Positions 1-8,115 of a stretch of 42,586 nt of DNA are shown in pieces. Position numbers and translations under genes: made by a program. This DNA comes from Scalindua sp964584595. GTDB lineage: Bacteria; Planctomycetota; Brocadiia; Brocadiales; Scalinduaceae. The stretch is from contig CAZPAM010000013.1 of NCBI GenBank assembly GCA_964584595.1, positions 1 to 42,586 of the forward strand, read 5' to 3'. Position 1 is the stretch's first letter. Each line of letters starts with the position of its first letter. A model generated the notes under the pieces. It was given only the letters and a program-made list of their open reading frames with translations, was not told the DNA's origin and did no database searches.

Positions 1-83
1 CTCATCCATTTATCTATCTCAACCGCAATAACGACTGTCACTGTTACCAGTCCGATCTGCAGCCAATCGAAGGGGAGATATTT
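1..83 (-). pseudogene. Possible P-type cation ATPase C-terminal relic, running off the left edge
   Basis: On the minus strand, from 83 down to the edge, about 27 codons read PFDWLQIGLVTVTVVIAVE and then IDKWMR. This resembles the last transmembrane helix and basic tail of cation-transporting P-type ATPases. The frame is preceded by an in-frame stop at 84-86, there is no ATG, and the many hundreds of upstream residues of such an ATPase are absent. It may be the end of a decayed gene or the start of an unrelated small membrane gene. The similarity is recalled, not searched. Confidence 0.3.
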
Positions 84-249
84 TTATAAAAGCGGTCTAT
101 TTACACCAATTGCATATTATTTTTTTAATCTAATGGCCATTTTACAGGAATTATATGTATCCAGTCATATGTAATGTTGTTACATAATGTTATGCTATAT
201 GAAAAATATGAAAAATACCTAATATGTGGTTGATATAAGATATTTACTA

Positions 250-278
250 TTGACATGGATAGCCTTTTCACATATAAA
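250..278 (+). promoter_or_regulatory. Sigma70-type promoter
   Basis: A perfect -35 TTGACA at 250-255 and a TATAAA -10 at 273-278 are separated by exactly 17 bases. Transcription would begin near 285 and run right toward the small ORF at 345 and the hemerythrin-like genes. The rest of 84-344 is AT-rich with nothing else recognised. Confidence 0.55.
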
Positions 279-344
279 GCAATCTAACTTGATTAATGTA
301 TTAAAAGTTAATCTTCCGCTTTTTATGCCGTTGGAGTATTGGTA

Positions 345-524
345 ATGAGAAAAACTACTTTTACCATTACATTTCTGCATTTACTCTCACCTGTTTCTGC
401 AATTACAGCAAAAATCTTTACATTTATCACTTCGTTACTTTTCAATTTTCACAAAACTCTTCAAACAAATAAATTTAATTTCATTGTTTCCAATAATACT
501 TTTTTCAAGGTTTGTAGGGCATAA
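345..524 (+). CDS. Doubtful 59-residue small ORF
   Basis: An ATG at 345 is preceded by GGAG at 333-336 with an 8-base gap, downstream of the strong promoter at 250-278. The N-terminus (MRK then a hydrophobic stretch through about residue 22) looks weakly like a signal peptide or membrane segment. The rest is Phe/Asn/Lys/Thr-rich, as expected of random AT-rich sequence, and no family is recognised. It may instead be untranslated leader of the hemerythrin-like gene that starts about 118 bases downstream. Confidence 0.25.
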   Translation: MRKTTFTITFLHLLSPVSAITAKIFTFITSLLFNFHKTLQTNKFNFIVSNNTFFKVCRA

Positions 525-625
525 CATCGTTTTCATTCTAATAGGAATTGATGGAGGGGGTTATAGGAACTACCTAGCTTTGTACCAAATTCAATAATAT
601 TAGGCAAAATCACCAGTAACCCGTA

Positions 626-635
626 GGGAGAGGAG
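626..635 (+). promoter_or_regulatory. Ribosome binding site that decides a non-ATG start
   Basis: The purine-rich block GGGAGAGGAG lies six bases before ATT at 642, in the frame of the hemerythrin-like ORF. The first in-frame ATG (693) has no comparable Shine-Dalgarno sequence and would delete the first iron-ligand helix. An in-frame stop at 636-638 limits how far upstream the gene can start. Confidence 0.45.
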
Positions 636-641
636 TAGAAA

Positions 642-1058
642 ATTTCGGCACTGATTGAGGAGTTTAAAAGAGAGCATACGGAAATCATTAAGATGCTCAG
701 TGAAGCTAAAGAACTTGGTATCCTTTCACACAAGGGCCAGGAGAAACTCATGTCTGTGAAATCTTGTCTGATTGAACATCTTAATAAGGAGGATGAAAAA
801 CTTTATCCTGTTCTTTACAAAGCAGCGGAACAAAATAAGAAATTAAAAGAATTATTAGAGTTATTAGCAAATGATTTGCAGACACTCTCTATAGGCGTGA
901 CAGAATTATTTGATAAATATAATAAAGGAATTTTAGATACAAAGTTTGTGGAAGAGTATGAAAACTTTTTTGTAGCCCTTTGCAAAAGAATGAGGCTCGA
1001 AGAAGACATTCTCTATGATGAGTATGAAGTAACGGATCAATCAATAATAGTCTGCTGA
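642..1058 (+). CDS. Hemerythrin-like HHE-domain protein with a probable non-ATG start
   Basis: This is a four-helix-bundle HHE cation-binding protein, likely a cytoplasmic di-iron protein for oxygen or NO binding or sensing. From 642 the frame reads ISALIEEFKREHTEIIKML, whose REHTEI segment supplies the first conserved His of the family. The later IEHLNKEDEKLYP segment supplies the next His/Glu pair, and the C-terminal helix has RLEEDILY. If translation began at the first ATG (693) the first ligand helix would be lost, so I place the start at ATT 642, behind a strong Shine-Dalgarno; CTG at 651 is an alternative. The bacteriohemerythrin gene follows within about 50 bases, suggesting co-transcription. 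Domain assignment is fairly sure; the start codon is inference. Confidence 0.7.
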   Translation: MSALIEEFKREHTEIIKMLSEAKELGILSHKGQEKLMSVKSCLIEHLNKEDEKLYPVLYKAAEQNKKLKELLELLANDLQTLSIGVTELFDKYNKGILDTKFVEEYENFFVALCKRMRLEEDILYDEYEVTDQSIIVC

Positions 1059-1106
1059 CGGATGTCGGTGTTTTTTGATATCAGCTTATACAGGCCAATA
1101 TTAAAA

Positions 1107-1505
1107 ATGATTAAATGGGACGATAAATTCAGTTTCGGTATATCAATAATTGACAAAGAACACAAAGAAATCATTGATTTTGTTAATAAAGTTTTTGTTG
1201 CAGAGGAACGCAATGACAATCCAGAAGTATCAATGGAATTATTAAAGGAATTGACTAACTATTCTCTTACGCATTTTGCAACTGAAGAGAATTACATGAT
1301 AAAGCTTAAGTATTCAGGGTATAAATACCACAAAAAAGAGCACCACGATTTTACCATGACAACAATTGCTAATCTTAGAAAAGTAAATCAGGGTGATTAT
1401 AAAATAATAAACGAAAACCTTTTATACCTTACAGGGTGGTTGCTGAACCACATTCAAGTAACTGATAGAAAATATATTGACTGTTTCAAGAGAAAAGGTC
1501 TTTAA
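1107..1505 (+). CDS. Bacteriohemerythrin
   Basis: This is a canonical single-domain bacteriohemerythrin of about 132 residues that reversibly binds O2 at a di-iron site; family members are linked to oxygen storage, delivery or sensing in microaerobic bacteria. It opens with the family signature IKWDDKFSFGI, and all expected ligands are present in order: His in DKEHKE, His and Glu in THFATEENYM, His and His in KKEHHDF, and His and Asp in LNHIQVTDRKY. I start at ATG 1107 because the family normally begins right at this motif. ATG 1062 in the same frame would add 15 non-family residues. In an anammox-like organism it would plausibly protect or sense oxygen. It lies directly behind the HHE-domain gene and converges on the efflux operon. 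Confidence 0.9.
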   Translation: MIKWDDKFSFGISIIDKEHKEIIDFVNKVFVAEERNDNPEVSMELLKELTNYSLTHFATEENYMIKLKYSGYKYHKKEHHDFTMTTIANLRKVNQGDYKIINENLLYLTGWLLNHIQVTDRKYIDCFKRKGL

Positions 1506-1699
1506 ATATTACCCCCACCCCAAACCACATCTCACCTGGAAATTAAGGGTCCCGCCCATTTAAAATAAGTGCCTAAAGTAAATAAAGTCATTAGTCATTG
1601 GACAGTAGTCAGTAGTCATTCCTTGCCCTTTGCGCTCTTACTTGTCCTCGGCGTTTTCCAGTCCGGGGAGCGCCTTTGCGTGAAACTTGTCTTTCGCCT

Positions 1700-4600
1700 T
1701 TATTTAACTACGGCATTCTCTTCAAAACGAGGGTCATTGATGCCCCATCTCAGTTTAAGCTCCATGAGCCCGCAATAACAGCAGGGAACTATAAAGATAG
1801 TGATCAGGGCTACGGTCATGCCTCCAACGGTTGGGATTGCCATCGGCTTCATCACATCAGAACCGCGCCCAGTTGAAAGAAGAATAGGCATCAGTGCAAT
1901 AATCGTAGTAGCTACCGTCATAAGGCAGGGGCGAATACGCTTCAGGCATGCAAGCACAGTTGCCTCACGCACATCATCAACGGAACTGATCTTTCTCTTT
2001 CTAAATGTCTGATCAAGATACGTCGCCGTAATCACACCATTATCAACCGCAATACCAAACAGTGCTATGAAGCCTACCCATACTGCAACGCTGAGGTTGT
2101 AACCAAATATACTAAGCAGAATAAACCCACCAGCCAGAGATACGGGAATTGCAATATAAACAAACAACGTCGTCGAAATAGTCCTGAACTGAAGGTAAAG
2201 AATGAAAAAGTTTACGAAAAGACATATGGGCAACAGAATAGCCATGCGCTTATTAGCCCTTATCTGATTCTCAAATTGACCCGCCCACTTTATGTAATAT
2301 CCCTTGGGCAATTTGAGTTCGCCGGAAGCTATCTTTGCCTTTACGAGCTTATCGGCCTCTTCAACCACGCTGACCTCATCACGTTCCCTCGTATTAAATG
2401 TAACATACCCTACCATGAGAGTATCCTCACTCTTAATCATGGAAGGGCCTATTGTATATTCAATATCGCATACCTGTGTAATGGGGACCTGCGCACCGGA
2501 AGGAGTCGGGACGAGTATCTTCGGCAGCATCTCAAAATTATCCCTGATCTCCCTCATGTACCTGGCCCTTACCGGATAACGCTCACGGCCCTCAACAGTC
2601 CACGTAATATTCTTGCCTCCAATAGCCACCTCTATGACATCCTGAACATCACTCAGATTCACACCGTACCTTGCAATAGCCTCGCGGTTTATCTTAAACT
2701 CAATATATGGCTTACCCACTATGCGGTCGGCTATCACGTCAACTGCTCCCGGTACCTGTTTTATTATTGATTCCAATTGCAGGCCTATTCGTTCGATCTC
2801 CTTCAGATCATCACCGTAAATCTTTGCGCCCATCATTGCGCGCAGGCCGGACTGAAGCATGATCACCCGTGTCTGTATCGGTTGAAGCCACGTGGGTGCA
2901 ACGCCGGGCATATCCGTAGCCGCACGTAATTCCTCAAGGATCTCATTCTTTGTGATAGTCCTCTCCTCTGACCATATTAAACCCAGAATACTTTTCGTCC
3001 ACCGTGGAATATACCAGTTTGAATACCATCTCTTCACAGTCACATCTCTCCATTGGTCCTTTGGCTTCAGATTTACGATTGTCTCAATCATCGATGTTGG
3101 AGCCGGATCAAGAGCAGTCTCAGCCCTGCCCAGTTTACCAACAACCATGTCCACTTCCGGTATCTGCTTCATTAAAATATCCTGCTTTTTCAAACCCTCC
3201 ATTACCTCTGTCAGGCTCGCAGCAGGTAAGAACGACGGCATGTAAAGGAAAGAACCTTCATCCAGAGACGGCATGAACTCACGACCGATGCCGGGAAATC
3301 TGTGTTTAAGTGCAACCCAGGGGCTGATTTTATTTACATCCAACATTACATAACTTAATCCCTTTTCAACCGGATAAGCTACCCGGCCCAGACCCAGCCA
3401 GATTGTTAATCCACTAAAGACTATAAATGCAGGAATTATCAGAAAAATAACCTTGTGGGCAAGTATCCACCTGAGTGCAGGTTCATATACTGCGTGTATG
3501 CCCCGGGAAATAACGTTCTTCTCCATTGGTCTGAGGCGCTCCCTGCTCATAACATAAATAATCAATCCAATGAGCAAGCCTCCAACCGTTGAAAATATCC
3601 ATGCTGCAGGCGCACTAACAGTTTCGTACCTGCCAAATATCAGATACCGGATTATAAATATCAAGCATATACCGGAAGAACCTCCAAGGATTATTGAAGT
3701 CTTCTTTCGCCAATTAACTTCCTTTAAGAACAGGTTACACAGCACCGGTACGACCGTTATGGCAATGATAACCGAAGCAAACAGGGCAAATGTTTTGGTG
3801 TATGCCAAGGGCTTAAAAAGCCTGCCCTCCTGACTCTGCATAAAGAATACGGGAATAAAGGAGACTATAGTAGTAGATACGGCCGTAATAATGGCACTCC
3901 CTACTTCCTTGCCCGCGTCATAAATAACTTCTATTCGTGGTTTGGAACCATCAGACTCTGTCAGGTGCCGATAAATATTCTCAGTCATTATGATGCCCAT
4001 ATCCACCAATGTACCAATGGCAATGGCTATACCTGAAAGGGACATAACGTTTGAATCAACACCAAGTTCATACATTGCAATGAATGCAATAATCACTGCC
4101 AGCGGCAGGGTCATGGCTACTACAATAGAACTTCTGAAATGGAGCAGGAATATCGTTACAATGATTATGGTAATTATGATTTCCTCTGTAAGCGCCTCCT
4201 TCAGAGTACCAATAGTTTCATGAATAAGCTGTGTCCTGTCGTAAAACGGAACGATATGCACACCATCAGGCAGTCCGGGTTCTATCTCCCCAATCTTGTC
4301 CTTCACCTTCTCAATAACCCTTAAAGGATTCTCGCCATACCTCATAGTCGCCACGGCACCCACAACCTCCGCCCCTTCCTTGTCAAGGGCGCCGCGCCTG
4401 AAATCAGGCCCAAACGTAACCGCTGCAACATTCTTTATAAATAATGGAGTGCCTTCCGTTGACTTAACCACAATGTTTTCTACATCTTCAATAGTCTTGA
4501 TAAAACCGACACCCCGAATGATGTATTCCATTCCATAATTCTCTATGACCTTTGCGCCAACATCGACGTTTGACCTGCGTACGGCAGAATAAATATCCGA

Positions 4601-5371
4601 CAACTTTACCCTGTGAGCACGCATCTTGTCCGGATCTACGTCTATCTGGTATTGCTTTACAAAACCACCAACAGATGCTACTTCAGAAACACCTTCAACC
4701 GCATTCAACTGATACCGCACGTACCAGTCCTGCAGAGAACGCAGCTCTCCCAGATTGTAGCCGGACTTAGCCAAATCGGCATCTCCCAGGGGACATGTTC
4801 CCGGTTCGCTGAATACTCGCTTGAGTACCAATTCGTGGCCATGCTCCGGACAATCACCGGCCTCATCAAAGGCTATCGTAAAATCATCAGGGCAGACAAA
4901 AACACCGCCACTGTGTTCCGGGCAATAGTAACCATTTTCAACCGTGTACCAGAAAATCTGCCCGAGAGCAGTAGCGTCCGGCCCGAGTACGGGAACTACT
5001 TCATCCGGCAACCATCTAGTCGCAACATTGAGACGCTCCAACACCCTTGAACGCGCCCAGTAGAAATCTACATTATCTTTGAATATGACGTAAACTACGG
5101 AGAAACCAAACCCTGAATACGAACGGATTACCTTAACACCGGGAACTCCTTCGAGGCTGGTGGTTAATGGATATGTGACTTGGTCTTCCACAGTCTGCGG
5201 ATCACGGCCGGGCCATTCGGTGAAGACTATTGACTGGTTTTCGCTTATGTCCGGAATTGCGTCTACCGGTATATTCTTGATACAGTAAAAACCGGAGCCT
5301 ATAACCAGTAAGGTTATAACCAGAACAATAAACGTATTTTCCAGACAAAATCTCATTAGTCTGTTAATCAT
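1700..5371 (-). CDS. cusA: CusA/CzcA-type heavy-metal RND efflux pump with a Cys-rich periplasmic insertion
   Basis: This is the inner-membrane proton-driven pump subunit of a heavy-metal-efflux RND system (HME family), expected to trimerise and export Cu(I)/Ag(I) or other divalent metals from the periplasm. At 1223 residues it is longer than the usual 1030-1050. Family landmarks are the N-terminal helix, IPVDAIPDISENQ near residue 36, ITAVSTTIVSFIPVFF, and the EFMPSLDEGSFLYMPSFLP pore segment. The extra length is partly an insertion at about residues 146-205, carrying CPEHS, VCPDD, CPEHGHE and CPLG motifs within the first porter subdomain. It overlaps cusB by four bases (ATGA), so the two are translationally coupled. 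No outer-membrane CusC/TolC partner is in the window. Metal specificity is not settled by sequence. Confidence 0.93.
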   Translation of the reverse strand: MINRLMRFCLENTFIVLVITLLVIGSGFYCIKNIPVDAIPDISENQSIVFTEWPGRDPQTVEDQVTYPLTTSLEGVPGVKVIRSYSGFGFSVVYVIFKDNVDFYWARSRVLERLNVATRWLPDEVVPVLGPDATALGQIFWYTVENGYYCPEHSGGVFVCPDDFTIAFDEAGDCPEHGHELVLKRVFSEPGTCPLGDADLAKSGYNLGELRSLQDWYVRYQLNAVEGVSEVASVGGFVKQYQIDVDPDKMRAHRVKLSDIYSAVRRSNVDVGAKVIENYGMEYIIRGVGFIKTIEDVENIVVKSTEGTPLFIKNVAAVTFGPDFRRGALDKEGAEVVGAVATMRYGENPLRVIEKVKDKIGEIEPGLPDGVHIVPFYDRTQLIHETIGTLKEALTEEIIITIIIVTIFLLHFRSSIVVAMTLPLAVIIAFIAMYELGVDSNVMSLSGIAIAIGTLVDMGIIMTENIYRHLTESDGSKPRIEVIYDAGKEVGSAIITAVSTTIVSFIPVFFMQSQEGRLFKPLAYTKTFALFASVIIAITVVPVLCNLFLKEVNWRKKTSIILGGSSGICLIFIIRYLIFGRYETVSAPAAWIFSTVGGLLIGLIIYVMSRERLRPMEKNVISRGIHAVYEPALRWILAHKVIFLIIPAFIVFSGLTIWLGLGRVAYPVEKGLSYVMLDVNKISPWVALKHRFPGIGREFMPSLDEGSFLYMPSFLPAASLTEVMEGLKKQDILMKQIPEVDMVVGKLGRAETALDPAPTSMIETIVNLKPKDQWRDVTVKRWYSNWYIPRWTKSILGLIWSEERTITKNEILEELRAATDMPGVAPTWLQPIQTRVIMLQSGLRAMMGAKIYGDDLKEIERIGLQLESIIKQVPGAVDVIADRIVGKPYIEFKINREAIARYGVNLSDVQDVIEVAIGGKNITWTVEGRERYPVRARYMREIRDNFEMLPKILVPTPSGAQVPITQVCDIEYTIGPSMIKSEDTLMVGYVTFNTRERDEVSVVEEADKLVKAKIASGELKLPKGYYIKWAGQFENQIRANKRMAILLPICLFVNFFILYLQFRTISTTLFVYIAIPVSLAGGFILLSIFGYNLSVAVWVGFIALFGIAVDNGVITATYLDQTFRKRKISSVDDVREATVLACLKRIRPCLMTVATTIIALMPILLSTGRGSDVMKPMAIPTVGGMTVALITIFIVPCCYCGLMELKLRWGINDPRFEENAVVK

Positions 5372-7563
5372 TTTATTTGTTCCTTAACTGAACCGCACTT
5401 CAGCATACCAGACCCAAAATAAGGATTACGTGTCCCTTCCTCTTTTTGCAGCCATGAGGCGTCTGCCATAGGGCAGTAGTAAATGTAGGAATTCCCAGTA
5501 CCCTTAATCTTCCCCTGCAACGCTTTCAAGTAGCTGATCATAGACCGGCTTAAGCCCTTGAATCTCTCCCGGGCTTCTTCAAGTCCCTGCCCCTTCATCT
5601 CAGCTGCACCGTTCCCAATCTTCCCGGCAATTTCAGACAACGTTTCAAGTGAACCCTCTGGAATATCAGGCTGCATTTCCTTAATCTTCCCGGCATTATT
5701 GATGATCAAATCCAGGCCTTCACCAATGCCTTCTACCGAATCATTCGCAAGCTTCGCAGCAATACCATAATAACTATCAAGGATATCTTCTGTTGCCAGT
5801 TTCAATTCGGGCATATCAATCACCCCTGTTAACGGTTGTTCGTGTTTATGTTCTTTTTTCTCTTCAATAGTTGGTTTTTCAAGGGCAGAACCCTCAGGAA
5901 ACAAAAGGCTTGGTTTGCCCAGCAACTGCATCTGCGAATCGATAAGGAAGTTTCCATCTGTTACAACCTCTTCTCCCACACTTAAACCTTTGATCACGTG
6001 ATAATATTCATCGGCCTTGGGGCCAAGGACTACTTCCCTTAGAGCATAGTTCCCCTCTTCCTTTTCTACATAAACAATATTGCGTTTTCCTGTAAAAAGT
6101 ACAGCGCTATGAGGAATGGCAAGAACCCCTGTTTCTGTTCTTTTCTTAAGTTTCCTTTGGCATACCGGGCATTCGCCGGGAAGTCCTGTTTGTGCGTCAA
6201 TATGCTCAGAACAAACATATACTTCTCTCTCCCCCCGGCCCTTTTCATCCTCTACCTTAATAAGTACCATCTCACACTTAGGACAACTTCCGGGTTCACC
6301 GGAAGTTGATTCTTCACATTTCATGGGGCATCCATATAATTGTGGTATTAATCCCGGGACAAAGACGCCCGTTTTCCCACCAACAGGTTCGAGCTTCATT
6401 CCACACTTCGGGCAATTACCCTCCTTATCTGATATAACCTCCGGATGCATGGGGCACATGTATTTTCCCATGATCTTTGAATCAATACTTACTCCTTCAC
6501 TTCCGAGTTTAACCTTAAGCCGGGCATTAACGTACATACCCGGTTTGAGCTTTCCCTCTTTATTGTCCATATTGATGCGCACCTTGACACTCCTGGTCGT
6601 TTCATTCAAGAATGGATCTATAAAGACAACAGTCCCATGAAAAACATCTCCGGGATAGGATTCTGTAACAACCTCAATATCCTGGCCATACCTGACCCAG
6701 GGAAGATCATATTCATAAATATCGAGATACAGCCAGACACTACTCAGGTCGGCAATAGTAAAAAGCATATCTCCGGTCTTAAAATACATACCCTCGAAGG
6801 CATTCTTGTCAATTATTGTCCCACCAATAGGCGCATGGATGGTCAGATGAGTCTGGGGCGTTTGAGTTTTCTCGAGTTCGTTAATCTGTTCTTCAGTTAT
6901 GCCCCACAATAGTAGTCTTTGTCTGGTGTTTTCAAGAAGGGTTTTTGATGACGCGATAACTTCCGGTATAGGACTATCTCTAAGCTTTTCAATACCTCTA
7001 TAGGCCAGCAAGTATTCCTCCTGGGTGGATAGAAGGTCAGGGCTATATATGTAAATCAGATGCTCACCTTTTTTAACGATAGTACCTGTAAAATCAACAT
7101 AAAGCTTGTCTGTACGTCCGGAAACCCATGCTGTAACGTGTGCAACACTACTCTCGTCATAATCTATCTTTCCTACCGTAAAGATCGACTTCGTCAATTC
7201 TCTATAATTAACAAGAGTCGTTTGTACTGAGGCCAGCTGGCGTGCCCTCTCACCAAGCCTTAAACTTGCTTTCCCTCCTCCACCTGCGCCCTCCCTCATC
7301 GGCACAAGGTCCATACTGCATATTGGACAACGTCCGGGGCCATCTTGTTTAATCTGTGGATGCATGCTGCAAGTCCAGAAAAGAATTTTGCTGTCAGATG
7401 ATGTACCAATTGATACCGTCGTCTCACCGGAACCTCCACCACTCTTTAAAAGCAAGCCGATGACTAATCCTGTTATAAAGATAGCAGCAAAGATTGAGAT
7501 AATTATCCATCTTGTCTTTAATGTGTTCCAGATATCTTTTGACTTGCTTGAAATATCATCCAT
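5368..7563 (-). CDS. cusB: CusB/CzcB-type membrane fusion protein with four metal-binding modules plus a C-terminal Cys module
   Basis: This periplasmic adaptor of the RND pump captures metal and links the pump to an outer-membrane channel. It has an N-terminal membrane anchor at about residues 17-40. A first heavy-metal-binding module follows at 63-89 (CSMHP, CPICSMDL). The adaptor body spans roughly 105-350 and 478-550. Three more modules lie at 368-394 (CPMHP, CPKCGMKL), 410-436 (CPMKC, CPKCEM) and 449-472 (CSEH, CPVC). A DUF3347-like helical tail (about 585-690) ends with YYCPMADASW and NPYFGSGMLKCG. CusB adaptors normally carry zero to two such modules in about 400-600 residues. The start is supported by GAGGAAA upstream. 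It is the first gene of the pair and overlaps cusA. Confidence 0.92.
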   Translation of the reverse strand: MDDISSKSKDIWNTLKTRWIIISIFAAIFITGLVIGLLLKSGGGSGETTVSIGTSSDSKILFWTCSMHPQIKQDGPGRCPICSMDLVPMREGAGGGGKASLRLGERARQLASVQTTLVNYRELTKSIFTVGKIDYDESSVAHVTAWVSGRTDKLYVDFTGTIVKKGEHLIYIYSPDLLSTQEEYLLAYRGIEKLRDSPIPEVIASSKTLLENTRQRLLLWGITEEQINELEKTQTPQTHLTIHAPIGGTIIDKNAFEGMYFKTGDMLFTIADLSSVWLYLDIYEYDLPWVRYGQDIEVVTESYPGDVFHGTVVFIDPFLNETTRSVKVRINMDNKEGKLKPGMYVNARLKVKLGSEGVSIDSKIMGKYMCPMHPEVISDKEGNCPKCGMKLEPVGGKTGVFVPGLIPQLYGCPMKCEESTSGEPGSCPKCEMVLIKVEDEKGRGEREVYVCSEHIDAQTGLPGECPVCQRKLKKRTETGVLAIPHSAVLFTGKRNIVYVEKEEGNYALREVVLGPKADEYYHVIKGLSVGEEVVTDGNFLIDSQMQLLGKPSLLFPEGSALEKPTIEEKKEHKHEQPLTGVIDMPELKLATEDILDSYYGIAAKLANDSVEGIGEGLDLIINNAGKIKEMQPDIPEGSLETLSEIAGKIGNGAAEMKGQGLEEARERFKGLSRSMISYLKALQGKIKGTGNSYIYYCPMADASWLQKEEGTRNPYFGSGMLKCGSVKEQIK

Positions 7564-8115
7564 TTTAGATTTCCTCTATTTTAGATTTATTTTGTTTAGT
7601 GGTACAAATCCCACTATTGGTATAATCAGAAAATAGTATATTTATGAATTCTGTTTTTATATAACTTCAATAAGCTCCTATCTTTATAACAAAGCACGGT
7701 TCCATATAATTATGTGTCAGCCGCATGCCATCATAACAACAACAGGAAAGCCTTTAAAGAGTTTTATTCTGTGCTCTGTGGAATCTATCAGCCTCTACAT
7801 AAGACCCGCTTATAACACAACTTAAGGGGTTTCTCCACTCCATTCAAGGTGGTATTCCCGGCTCTTAAACATCATTATTATTTTTACGATGTAGAGAAGA
7901 CATCTCTATCCTTGGTCTTATATGCCACAATGAAATGCAGTATGTCAAACTCCTGTATTCTATAATTGAATATACTAAATCAGAATGTTAAAATAGTAAC
8001 TTGTAATTACATGAGGTGAAAAATTGCGTTTTAGAAATTCTTTAATCTTTCAATTCCTTCCTGCCCGCCAGTTTGTTAGGTGGGAATTCTTAAACTTACT
8101 AAGGACGAAGGACTA
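7564..8115. other. Intergenic region between divergent cusBA and DUF362 operons
   Basis: This 552-base AT-rich gap holds no convincing gene. It must carry the promoters of the two divergent operons; one candidate for the rightward operon is at 7966-7994. A small G+C-rich inverted repeat (CCCGCC at 8064-8069, GGTGGG at 8079-8084) lies just before the DUF362 start. Confidence 0.6.
7966..7994 (+). promoter_or_regulatory. Candidate sigma70-type promoter for the DUF362/fusion operon
   Basis: TTGAAT at 7966-7971 and TAAAAT at 7989-7994 are separated by 17 bases. The -10 matches five of six consensus positions and the -35 four of six. The start would be near 8001, about 115 bases before the DUF362 start codon. 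AT-rich sequence produces such matches by chance. Confidence 0.3.

Noticed and set aside
1569..1876. Small plus-strand ORFs between the hemerythrin and the pump gene
   Set aside because: They lie in repeat-like non-coding sequence and in the end of the pump gene, with no recognisable protein.
2276..2770. Plus-strand ORFs across the RND pump and cytochrome regions
   Set aside because: They are shadows of long, well-supported minus-strand genes and have no family similarity or ribosome binding sites.
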